64,000 nt of DNA, taken from the NCBI RefSeq assembly GCF_000381545.1, contig NZ_KB906679.1, forward strand, positions 1-64,000. Reading direction: 5' to 3'. Below the pieces are notes generated by a model. That model did not search any database. It was not told the DNA's origin and saw nothing but the letters and a program-made list of their open reading frames with translations. Below, piece by piece: positions 1 to 6,850 of the stretch. The DNA comes from Rhodonellum psychrophilum GCM71 = DSM 17998. GTDB lineage: Bacteria > Bacteroidota > Bacteroidia > Cytophagales > Cyclobacteriaceae. Both the position numbers and the translations under genes were made by a program. Numbering within the stretch: position 1 is the first letter of the stretch; every line of letters starts with the position of its first letter.

Positions 1-279
1 GCAGGAACGGCCCCTTTCCCTAATGAATCTGGTATCTATAGAGGTAAAACAATGACAAGTAAACTTGCCAACCGAAGGATAAAGACATTGTTGACCCTTT
101 GTGCAGGAACCAGCATACAGTATAACCCAGAAATGAAAATCTATTATGAAAAACGGCTGTCAGAAGGGAAAAACAAAATGAGCACACTCAATATTGTAAG
201 AAATAAACTAATCTCAAGAATATTTGCCGTTGTAAACAGGGAAACCCCATATGTGGACACCTTGAAGTATGCTGCATAA
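1..279 (+). CDS. IS110-family transposase, C-terminal part (5' end outside window)
   Basis: The reading frame is open from base 1 to a TAA stop. The protein piece shows the C-terminal Transposase_20 signature of IS110 elements: GTAPF, then SG...G...SK, LANRRIKTLL, a YNPE...YY segment, and a tail with KNKM, VRNKLISRIFAVV and TPYV. IS110 transposases combine a DEDD RuvC-like N-terminal domain (not in the window) with this serine-containing domain, and act with a bridge RNA made from the element's own non-coding end. Only the last ~92 residues are visible, so it cannot be said whether the gene is intact. It lies directly against the broken ALDC-FmdE gene on the opposite strand. Confidence 0.9.
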   Translation, partial: AGTAPFPNESGIYRGKTMTSKLANRRIKTLLTLCAGTSIQYNPEMKIYYEKRLSEGKNKMSTLNIVRNKLISRIFAVVNRETPYVDTLKYAA

Positions 280-322
280 AATTTAAAAATTGTACTATTT
301 TACTTGCTTTAACCTTAGAATA
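1..322 (+). mobile_element. IS110-family insertion element, right end
   Basis: The transposase tail is followed by only ~43 bases before sequence that reads, on the minus strand, as the conserved KPSPC segment of an FmdE domain (326-340). The element's right end is therefore placed near 320-325. A short non-coding right end fits IS110 elements, whose long non-coding end (with the bridge RNA) is usually upstream of the transposase, here outside the window. No terminal inverted repeat is expected or seen. The exact base of the junction is uncertain by a few nucleotides. Confidence 0.7.
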
Positions 323-1252
323 CAGGCAGGGCGAGGGTTTGCTTACGATTCTTAAGTTGGTTCTGTCAATGGGTTGATTGGGATATAAGACGGTCATGGC
401 TTGTTGCATCGCCAATGCACCGACGACCAAACCATCACATAAATGACCGTGAAATTTCTCCAAATCACTGATGGTGATGTTTTGTTCATTTGTTAATCTT
501 CCTTTGGAAAAGTCAGTATCGATCGTATTAAAAGACAACTTGTCACCCTGCATGGGAGAAAAAGGAAGCAGGACTTTTGTTTTTTGTTTTTCAGAAATCC
601 TGATGTGGTTGACATGCCCCATTTTGGATTGGTCCGAACTGATAAAATGGAGATGTATATTGCTGTCTTTAGCCGTGTAAATGCCTTGACTTTGTTCTGA
701 ATAAAACCCCAAGATCTCTCCGGATATCTTGTTGAAAACATATTTCACACTGTTTACACCTTCCTTGAAGCCCGGTATGTTGGATGAGCGCGGTGCTACC
801 ACATGAATTGCCAGTTCCTCCATTTCGGTCACTATTCGGAAAGGGAAAGGGGTGGAAGTATCAAATCCCTGCTTTTGGGCCAATTCACGGATGGCCATTT
901 CCAAACTTTTTTGATCAATGATTTCTGCATTGATTTCAAATTCTTTCCAATCCCTGACATAGGCATAAACAAAAAATGGAGCTTTGGCCTTGGGATCTTT
1001 GCGCACGATAAGTTGACCGTTTTCATCTGCATAGGCAACGAAGGGCTGTCCTTTTACAATGGTAATTTCTCCCTGCATGAATCCGTAAGGACCCATTCCG
1101 TATAGCGTATTTTTGTCTTGCAACAGACTGTCGATTGAAACAGTAGGTTGAAAGCCATTTTTACCCATCTCATCCATCGAACCCACGTGAAGGACTTGGG
1201 CTTCGAGTTGGGAAAACAGGAGTAGTATTGCCAATGTCATTGTGAATTTCAT
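188..1252 (-). pseudogene. Acetolactate decarboxylase-FmdE fusion, 3' end cut off by IS110
   Basis: A signal-peptide-like N-terminus (MKFTMTLAILLLFSQLEAQ) is followed by an alpha-acetolactate decarboxylase domain (about residues 20-240). It has the HxH...H metal ligands (H200, H202, H213) and the GEI segment (E62). A second domain starts at about residue 262 with HGHLC (268-272), the hallmark of FmdE (formylmethanofuran dehydrogenase subunit E-like) metal-binding domains, and runs to KPSPC (C309). After residue ~310 the frame leaves native sequence, reads through IS110 DNA and stops at 188, so roughly the last two thirds of the FmdE domain is lost. The start overlaps the dinB stop by ATGA, making it the last gene of the ArsR-headed operon. 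The ALDC half may still fold. Confidence 0.75.
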
Positions 1253-1704
1253 AAGCCGTATTTATTGATGATTGCCAATTGTCCAGCGTGGTAAGTGGTG
1301 TGCGAAATAATTCTTCCGAAGGCTTCCGCTTTGGTTTTGGTGCCAAATTCCTTGGTGACGATGTTCGTTTCCCAATCTTCATCCGTCTGTTTTTCAACAA
1401 TGGATTTGAGTTGCTCAAATGAATCAGAAACGTAGCTTTTCAAAGCTTCCAAATCGGTCCATTCTCCCGTATCTCGTTTATCGATCACAGTTTTGGCCAT
1501 CACTTTTACAGTGCTCTCCCCAAAAACATTTTTGGCAAAAAGCAATTCCACATCACCAATATGGCGCAGGAGAAAGCCAACCGAATTGGGCGAGTCGCCA
1601 AGAGTCTTTGTCAAATCACTTTGGGTGATGTTTTCTAACTGATTGGAAAACCGTGTTCTGGCTTCCACCCAAAGTTCAATCAATATTTCTGTTTTCGTTT
1701 TCAT
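1249..1704 (-). CDS. DinB-family protein
   Basis: A 151-residue protein of the DinB/YfiT four-helix-bundle superfamily. Visible family features are an N-terminal helix ending in LLRHIGDVE and a C-terminal HTTYHAGQLAII segment, which together supply the three histidines of the usual metal site. Members are often thiol-dependent (bacillithiol or similar) metal-dependent transferases or damage-inducible proteins; the substrate cannot be told here. ATGA overlaps join it to the permease gene upstream and the ALDC-FmdE gene downstream, so it is probably translated as part of that operon. The arrangement with rhodanese and thioredoxin suggests a thiol-related job, which is inference. Confidence 0.85.
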   Translation of the reverse strand: MKTKTEILIELWVEARTRFSNQLENITQSDLTKTLGDSPNSVGFLLRHIGDVELLFAKNVFGESTVKVMAKTVIDKRDTGEWTDLEALKSYVSDSFEQLKSIVEKQTDEDWETNIVTKEFGTKTKAEAFGRIISHTTYHAGQLAIINKYGL

Positions 1705-2675
1705 AATAAAAGGTTAAATAAAAATCCTGAAAGAATTATAAATAAGGTAACCACTCCAAAATAGATGGCTATTAATTTTATCGACATTACTTTCTTGAGC
1801 AAAGTAGCCTCAGGAATGGACAAACCTACTGTCGCCATCATAAACGCGATGGCTGTGCCTAATGGAACTCCCTTTGCTACAAACACCTGAATGACTGGGA
1901 CGATCCCTGCCGCATTGGCATACATTGGTACTGCTAAAATAACAGCGATGGGTACCGTCCACCATTGGCCACCTCCCAAATATTGACCAAAGAAATTTTC
2001 GGGTACATATCCATGCATGGCCGCACCGATGGCAATACCGATGATGACATACAGGACAACACCCTTTACAATGTCCCAGGCACTTCGGGTGATTTCCGGC
2101 AAACGTTGGCGAAAAGTCAGCTTTTCTTCCTCGTAGTCGCTTTGTTGCATTTTGTTTTCCAAAATTTTCTTTACCCAGTCAGAAAGCATGGGCTCAAGAT
2201 TGAATTTCCCCAGCAACCAGCCGCCCAAAGTCCCCAGTAAAATCCCTGATGTCGCATAAATAAGGGTTGCTTTAATGCCAAACATCCCGATAAACATGGC
2301 GATGGCAACTTCATTTACCAAGGGGGAGGTGATAAGAAAAGCAAAAGTCACCCCCAATGGAATGCCCCCCTGTACAAAACCGATAAAAAGGGGGACTGAT
2401 GAACAAGAACAAAATGGGGTAATGGCCCCGAAAATGGAAGCAAAAAAATATTCCAATCCATAGAGTTTTTTTCTGTTTAGAAAGTCTTTCAGTTTTTCAA
2501 TTGGGAAGTAGGCATTGACGACCCCCATTAGGAAAACAATCAAGAACAGAAGAAGGAGGATTTTCAATGTATCGTACACAAAGAAATTCAGGGCGGTTCC
2601 CAGATGGGTTTCTGCTCCGATTCCAAATACACTATAAATCAGCCAATCGGCAAAATGTTGGATCCAATCAAACAT
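1701..2675 (-). CDS. Permease with CxC motif (UPF0718/ArsP-like)
   Basis: A 324-residue polytopic membrane protein with about eight hydrophobic segments and a central hydrophilic loop (about 180-205). It carries the family motif TPFCSCSSVPL, with vicinal-type cysteines in a membrane helix, repeated-fold style with a second helix bundle after the loop. This family includes ArsP (trivalent organoarsenical efflux) and the SO_0444-type Cu/Zn efflux permeases. The neighbours (ArsR-type regulator, small CPKC thioredoxin, Cys-rich rhodanese) fit export of a thiophilic metal(loid) or a sulfur compound; which one is not decidable from sequence. The stop overlaps the dinB start by four bases. Confidence 0.85.
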   Translation of the reverse strand: MFDWIQHFADWLIYSVFGIGAETHLGTALNFFVYDTLKILLLLFLIVFLMGVVNAYFPIEKLKDFLNRKKLYGLEYFFASIFGAITPFCSCSSVPLFIGFVQGGIPLGVTFAFLITSPLVNEVAIAMFIGMFGIKATLIYATSGILLGTLGGWLLGKFNLEPMLSDWVKKILENKMQQSDYEEEKLTFRQRLPEITRSAWDIVKGVVLYVIIGIAIGAAMHGYVPENFFGQYLGGGQWWTVPIAVILAVPMYANAAGIVPVIQVFVAKGVPLGTAIAFMMATVGLSIPEATLLKKVMSIKLIAIYFGVVTLFIILSGFLFNLLL

Positions 2676-2685
2676 GGTCTAGTTT

Positions 2686-3069
2686 TTAGCAACAAGCCGA
2701 AGATGCGCAACACGAGTCATTTCCTGTTTCGGTAGATACATCTCCTTTGGTAGGAAATCCTTTTTGGACCCACCGGGTAATTCCATGCTGCATATTGACT
2801 ACGTGTTTGTATCCGTGATTGACCAAAAATCCAGCTGCTCTCAAACTTCTCGCACCACTTTTACAGACCATGACCACCTCTTTGTCTTTTGGGATTTCGG
2901 TATATCGGTCTTCGAATTCGCTCAACGGAATGTTGATGAGGAGGGGAACATCATAGGCAAGTTGCTCCACTTCGTCTTTTTCACGGATGTCCACCAACAA
3001 GGCACCGTTTTTTATCCATTCTTGTGTGGTGGTAGGACAGATTTCTTTGACCAAAGATTGGTTTTCCAT
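2686..3069 (-). CDS. Single-domain rhodanese with Cys-rich tail
   Basis: A 127-residue protein with one rhodanese domain. The active-site loop is CKSGARS with catalytic Cys69, preceded by VDIRE (CH2A-like) and followed by the GGI-type end (MQHGITRW). Rhodaneses carry persulfide sulfur on this cysteine. Unusual is the C-terminal extension ending CCASSACC, a four-cysteine cluster that could bind a soft metal or metalloid or carry extra persulfides. It lies 4 bases after the thioredoxin gene and 10 before the permease gene, clearly in one operon. Confidence 0.9.
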   Translation of the reverse strand: MENQSLVKEICPTTTQEWIKNGALLVDIREKDEVEQLAYDVPLLINIPLSEFEDRYTEIPKDKEVVMVCKSGARSLRAAGFLVNHGYKHVVNMQHGITRWVQKGFPTKGDVSTETGNDSCCASSACC

Positions 3070-3073
3070 TGTA

Positions 3074-3310
3074 TTACTTTTTTAAGAGTTCAATGATTTC
3101 ACTTACCTGAGCAATTCTGCCTTTGACTTTTATTTGGTCGTTCATCATCAGGACAGGAGTCGTGAGAATATTGTATTTCATCATTTCCTCAATGTCTTCC
3201 ACTTTTTCCACATTGGCTTCAACGTTGGTTTGTTTCAGCGCTTCAAGGACATTGTTGTAAGTGGTTTTGCACTTTGGACAACCGGGACCCAATACTTTTA
3301 TTTGTAGCAT
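3074..3310 (-). CDS. Small thioredoxin-fold protein (CPKC, redox-active disulfide protein 2 type)
   Basis: A 78-residue minimal thioredoxin/glutaredoxin-like domain: beta strand IKVLGPGC, active site C11-P-K-C14, cis-Pro loop TTPVLMMN, and a GRIAQ helix at the end. This small family ('thioredoxin family protein', redox-active disulfide protein 2) is commonly encoded next to ArsR regulators and UPF0718 permeases. It would be cytoplasmic and could pass electrons or sulfur between rhodanese and permease (inference). First gene after the second operator (3334-3380). Confidence 0.9.
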   Translation of the reverse strand: MLQIKVLGPGCPKCKTTYNNVLEALKQTNVEANVEKVEDIEEMMKYNILTTPVLMMNDQIKVKGRIAQVSEIIELLKK

Positions 3311-3333
3311 ATTCTTCTTGTGTTTGTGATTCA

Positions 3334-3380
3334 GTTCGTGAATTTACGAACAATTGCTTGAAGTTCGTAATATTACGAAC
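3334..3380. promoter_or_regulatory. Tandem palindromic operators upstream of the thioredoxin-permease operon
   Basis: Two 18-bp palindromes of the same sequence family lie between arsR and the thioredoxin gene: GTTCGTGAATTTACGAAC (3334-3351, one mismatch between arms) and GTTCGTAATATTACGAAC (3363-3380, perfect). The half-site is GTTCG. A third copy lies at the arsR start. ArsR-family dimers bind such 12-2-12-like or shorter palindromes, so this is the likely repression site for the downstream genes. Confidence 0.8.
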
Positions 3381-3395
3381 AATATCTCCAAAAAA

Positions 3396-3710
3396 TTATT
3401 TCAATACTTTGTTCAGCAAGCTTTTCGCGAGATTGAAATTCTCCCGGTTGATGCAATATTTCGTGGTGGGTGGGGTGATGTCACCTTTTATCAGACCTGC
3501 CTCCTTGAGTTCTTTCAGGTGTTGCGATAGGGTAGACTTTGCAATGGGAAGCTCATTTGCCATATCACCGTGATAGCAGCACGATTGTGAATTGAGTAAT
3601 TCCAAAATGGCTATTCGAACAGGATGGCCAAGCGCTTTGGCAAACCTTGCTGTTTGCTCTTGTTCTTCAGTGAAATAATCTGTGTTGATAGTACTTGGCA
3701 TCCGTTTCAA
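3396..3710 (-). CDS. ArsR/SmtB-family repressor with vicinal cysteines
   Basis: A 104-residue winged-helix protein. The core has the ArsR pattern ALGHPVRIAILELL, the recognition helix KSTLSQHLKELKEAGLI and a wing. A CC pair (Cys44-Cys45) sits just before the recognition helices, and Cys85 lies in the wing; such cysteines usually sense thiophilic metals, metalloids or reactive sulfur. Usual family length. A second possible start is Met4. It is probably the repressor that recognises the GTTCG...CGAAC palindromes at 3334-3380 and 3716-3739, regulating itself and the thioredoxin-rhodanese-permease-dinB-aldC operon. Inducer unknown. Confidence 0.9.
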   Translation of the reverse strand: MKRMPSTINTDYFTEEQEQTARFAKALGHPVRIAILELLNSQSCCYHGDMANELPIAKSTLSQHLKELKEAGLIKGDITPPTTKYCINRENFNLAKSLLNKVLK

Positions 3711-3715
3711 GATTT

Positions 3716-3739
3716 ATTGTTCGCAAAGTTACGAACAAT
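3716..3739. promoter_or_regulatory. arsR operator palindrome
   Basis: An inverted repeat with arms ATTGTTCG and CGAACAAT (core 3719-3736, GTTCGCAAAGTTACGAAC) lies 5-29 bases upstream of the arsR start codon. The GTTCG half-sites equal those in the two operators downstream of arsR, which indicates autoregulation. Confidence 0.75.
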
Positions 3740-4142
3740 AAATCGAATCCCCAATATTTGGCGTGGGTGGATGTTTGGCTAGACTGTCTTTTTTAAAGCC
3801 AGTGTTGTCCAGCATGCGTATTTTATCGTAGGATTTGTATTGCCAAACTACTCACTCGACTCTATTCGGGCTTGTGGGAGCTGGATGCCTTTTCCTATCC
3901 ATGATGGGTAAAGAGATGTTTAATCCCTTCAGGAGCACCTTTCGGAACGCTGTTCGGTTTGATTTGCAATGCTTTTTCGACTGCGGAGCAGCCAAATTTC
4001 ACAGTTCATCCAGGCGAAAATGGGAATGAAGCTTGTGGTTTGCGTGACATAGGCCTGGAAGGGTAGTGTCCCAAATTTCAAAATATTAGAAAGAGATAGT
4101 TTTCGACAACTTCTAGGATCAAACAGTGGAGGAGAGCTTAGG
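3740..4142. other. Intergenic stretch without a supported gene
   Basis: A ~400-base stretch between the arsR promoter and the next gene. A 64-codon plus-strand frame (3835-4029) has no recognisable features and is not believed. No repeat of the 168-bp family and no clear terminator was seen. Confidence 0.4.
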
Positions 4143-4754
4143 TTAGAATTCCCGTTTCTTTCTTAACAAGCCAATCATTTGTCCAAAACCCAATCCAAAG
4201 TATGTCCTTTCCCGGCTGATTTGGACCATTGGTGAAACAGTCAGGCCGTAAAATCTAGAAAAAGGAAATTCGATTTTTGGATTGATGATGAGGCTCACGG
4301 TGTTGTATTTGTCATATTCCCAGGTGTAGTTTTCGGTAATAAAATTGTTTTGGGTTTTAACCCAATTCTCTGGTTCTTTGATGGTGGTAAAGCCCATTCC
4401 CATAGAAAGATTGGCCCTGATGGTGCCACTTTCATTCAATTGAACAATCTTTCCAACGGTTATTTGGAAGTTTCTTATTTGGTCATAGGGATTTGTCGTC
4501 CCATACAACCAAACGCCCACCAGACCGGAAGAATAATCCCTGGGTTGGGTTTTGGGTTGTCTAAAATTTCGGGAATACCCGATTTTGAAAGAATAGGTTT
4601 CTTCAAAGACATAATTTAGGCCAAAATCAATACCAGAGTAATTCCCTAGATTCAGTTCGCTTGTCCCATAGATGGCATGGTGTTCAGAAAACTGGGCTTG
4701 AGCAGCATGCATGCCTGTGATGCATAGAAATAGCAACAATGTTCTTTTCATCAA
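4143..4754 (-). CDS. Predicted outer-membrane beta-barrel protein, unknown function
   Basis: A 203-residue protein with a cleavable signal peptide (MMKRTLLLFLCITGMHAAQA-Q). The rest consists of alternating-polarity strands rich in aromatic residues, with several GY/GF turns (for example FKIGYSRNFR, YFGLGFGQM), as expected for a small eight-strand outer-membrane barrel. The C-terminus is short and basic (RKKREF), without the classic terminal Phe-strand signal being decisive. No family is recognised. It stands alone between intergenic gaps. Confidence 0.65.
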   Translation of the reverse strand: MMKRTLLLFLCITGMHAAQAQFSEHHAIYGTSELNLGNYSGIDFGLNYVFEETYSFKIGYSRNFRQPKTQPRDYSSGLVGVWLYGTTNPYDQIRNFQITVGKIVQLNESGTIRANLSMGMGFTTIKEPENWVKTQNNFITENYTWEYDKYNTVSLIINPKIEFPFSRFYGLTVSPMVQISRERTYFGLGFGQMIGLLRKKREF

Positions 4755-4867
4755 TTCTGATTTTGGAATGGTTAAACCCGTGGTATGTAAATTAAGATCA
4801 CTTATTTTGAGTTGTTATTTTTTGAGTCCTTGTCAAGTCAGTCCACCAACTTTTTCGCTGTCAAATT

Positions 4868-5257
4868 CTAAATGATGCTATAAATAAGCAATGTCCCAAT
4901 TATAAAGGCAAATGGCGATATCAATTGAAAGTAGAGAGGCTTCAAAATGTCTGCCGCTTTCAATGAAAATTTGTGGTGAAGTTGTCGTGGTACAAAATAC
5001 AAAACCAAAGAAGTACACAACATAAACCAACCAAAGATCTTAAAAATGTCTGGGTATTTTGAATTGTCTGCTGAAAGAATAAGCCCAAGGGCCGGAATTA
5101 TCCTAAAGGTTATTTCTGCATAGTTGATGAAATTTGTGCTTCCTGCTTTTCGTAAGATTTCATTCGCTTTTTTTGGCTCAATGAGCATCAAAAATCCAAC
5201 GCCAATAAAGAATAGCCCGAAAACAATTGTGGTCCAATGTGCGAATATGTTGATCAT
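4868..5257 (-). CDS. Small integral membrane protein, unknown
   Basis: A ~129-residue protein with four predicted membrane helices (TTIVFGLFFIGVGFLML; a helix around IIPALGLIL; WFMLCTSLVLYFV; FAFIIGTLLIYSII). The start is placed at the internal ATG (MINIF) because AGGA lies just upstream; an ATG 13 codons earlier (5296) gives a 142-residue version. No family is recognised. It is part of a run of small accessory genes (4868-6614) of unrelated function on the minus strand. Confidence 0.6.
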   Translation of the reverse strand: MINIFAHWTTIVFGLFFIGVGFLMLIEPKKANEILRKAGSTNFINYAEITFRIIPALGLILSADNSKYPDIFKIFGWFMLCTSLVLYFVPRQLHHKFSLKAADILKPLYFQLISPFAFIIGTLLIYSII

Positions 5258-5441
5258 TTTTCCTGCTTGTTCATATTTTGTACGGTGGATTAGCATTCCA
5301 GAAAACAGTTTTCAGACTTATGATGTGGCGGATTTTCAGCACAAAGGCTCAATGAAATTGCTATTGATGAATCTTACAAAAATGATGCATGGAAGCATTT
5401 CAGTCACCCTATTGGCAAACCGATTTTAGTGGTTTGGGGTT

Positions 5442-5894
5442 TTACTCTGCTGCTATTTTCATCCTCAACAAAGGATAATCTTTTCCCTGGTCGTCTTTGG
5501 TTGTTCGTTCGTAAGTTATAAAACCGAGTTTTTGGTAAAATTTAATTGCATTTCCGTTTTGCTCATTTACGTCAACTTTGTCGGCTTTTAGTTCTGAAAA
5601 AGCAAATTCAGTTAGTTTTCTTCCCAGACCTTTGCCGATGTATTCTGGCGAAAAAAACAACATTTCTATTTTCTTTTCAGCAACTCCAATAAACCCTACA
5701 ACTTCGCTGTTTTGCTTGAGGCAATACATTTCAAAATCGTTAAAGTCAATTGTCTGTACGAGCGCTTTGATTTCTATAAAGTCTATCGGGTCGAGGAAGT
5801 CGTGGGTCGCCAACACCGATTTTTCCCAAACCTCGATAATTTGTGCTTTGTCATTATCGGTGTAAGGTTCAATTTTGAAATTTTGATTTGACAT
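5442..5894 (-). CDS. GNAT-family N-acetyltransferase, YjaB-like
   Basis: A 150-residue GNAT domain protein. It resembles E. coli YjaB along its length: VWEKSVLATHDFL near the N-terminus, acetyl-CoA loop GKGLGRKL (Q/RxxGxG/A-type), VNEQNGNAIKFYQKLGF, and a DDQGKDYPLL end. GNATs transfer an acetyl group from acetyl-CoA to an amine; the substrate is unknown. It sits alone between stretches of non-coding DNA, one of which (5985-6165) looks like a boundary of a mobile gene cassette. Confidence 0.85.
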   Translation of the reverse strand: MSNQNFKIEPYTDNDKAQIIEVWEKSVLATHDFLDPIDFIEIKALVQTIDFNDFEMYCLKQNSEVVGFIGVAEKKIEMLFFSPEYIGKGLGRKLTEFAFSELKADKVDVNEQNGNAIKFYQKLGFITYERTTKDDQGKDYPLLRMKIAAE

Positions 5895-5984
5895 ATCGGT
5901 TTGTTTTTATGCAATTCAGGTTGTTTGAGTTGTTTAAAATTCGCCTGAAAATATTTTGTATCGTTTCTTAAGGATAAGTTTTTT

Positions 5985-6165
5985 GCTGTCGTTTTGCCTG
6001 ACCAATGTTTTGGTGCTTGGCCTTCGGTCGGACTTGCGGACCGCTAACCTCTCCACCGCTGCAGAAGCCCATGCGGAGCAGCGAACATAAAACTGCTATT
6101 CTGCCCCGCTATTGTTGGAAAAGCATTTTGCACACCGCCATTAGTTTCTTTTAATTCGTTTATAT
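5985..6165 (-). repeat. Structured GC-richer spacer, possible cassette boundary
   Basis: Between the UPF0158 gene and the GNAT gene lies a stretch that is richer in G+C than the surrounding intergenic DNA. It carries short inverted motifs: on the minus strand GGCGGTGTGC and AGCGGGG near one side, GTTAGCGGTCCGCAAGTCCG with GCGGTCCGC self-complementary near the other. A 60-codon frame covers part of it but has no protein-like features. From memory, similar spacers accompany single-gene cassettes in other Bacteroidota genomes; this is recall, not a match made here. Confidence 0.3.
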
Positions 6166-6170
6166 CCCTG

Positions 6171-6614
6171 TTATTCATCCGGAAATCCTCGGTTGTGCTG
6201 TTCAATCTGGTATTTGACAAATTCAATCAGTCTCTGGTTCTTGTAAGCAAACCATTTTTGTCTGTATTCCCCTGAGTTGTCGATTTCCGATTTGAAGTTC
6301 CGAAATGGTTTGGATTTATTCAATGCTTTAAAGAGCCTGTCCTGTAAATTCGGATCCTCAACTGTCTCGGAGAAATCGGTCATCATCCCGAAGCGCTCAT
6401 GCGCTGTCATTTTTTCAAATTCGAAATAGTCCCCCCAATTTCCATCTAATTTGTCCAGAGTCTCTTGCCAGGGCTCGGTATCCTGTCCAATCCATTCACC
6501 TTCAAGAAAATCCGGAGTTGCTTCAATTTCACCCGTTTTCAGGTGGTAAAAACAACGCATTCCCAGGTCAAGATTTTCGGCTATTTCTTTTATTTGTTCT
6601 TCCGGTAATTTCAT
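6171..6614 (-). CDS. UPF0158-family protein
   Basis: A 147-residue acidic cytoplasmic protein. The family pattern is visible: MKLPEEQIKEIAENLD at the start, a Y/W-rich middle, F.KMTAHERFGMMTDF.ETVED, then LFKALNKSKPFRNFKSEID and RQKWFAYKNQRLIEFV near the end. UPF0158 has no established biochemical role. It is a single gene in the accessory run, with a partial copy of the 168-bp intergenic element upstream. Confidence 0.8.
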   Translation of the reverse strand: MKLPEEQIKEIAENLDLGMRCFYHLKTGEIEATPDFLEGEWIGQDTEPWQETLDKLDGNWGDYFEFEKMTAHERFGMMTDFSETVEDPNLQDRLFKALNKSKPFRNFKSEIDNSGEYRQKWFAYKNQRLIEFVKYQIEQHNRGFPDE

Positions 6615-6654
6615 GTCGAGCCATCTTCTATGCTTGTGTCCAAAGTGATGTGAT

Positions 6655-6745
6655 GCAGCACCAAATCAATTCCAGCCTGAAATTGATTATAAATCAGTCA
6701 GTTATTTACAGTTATTGCCTCACCATATTGGTGAAATGTTTTTTT
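6655..6745 (-). repeat. Partial copy of the ~168-bp intergenic element (copy J)
   Basis: Read on the minus strand it shows the middle-to-right part of the element (GGTGAGGCAATAACTG, then TCAGGCTGGAATTGATTT), resembling the copies at 12097-12266 and 31589-31750. The left end is not recognisable, so the limits are approximate. Confidence 0.45.
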
Positions 6746-6850
6746 TTCAAACTTCAACAGCCATTTCATAGATGACTTCTTCCGAGAGATGCACTTATAT
6801 TTTCCAATACATGCGTATCCTCTCTTGGTGTATGGATAAGTCAAGGGTAC

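Noticed and set aside
3835-4029. 64-codon plus-strand frame
   Set aside because: No family features, no ribosome-binding site, no conservation that could be seen.
6044-6226. 60-codon minus-strand frame
   Set aside because: It overlaps the structured spacer and the end of the UPF0158 gene and does not look like protein.
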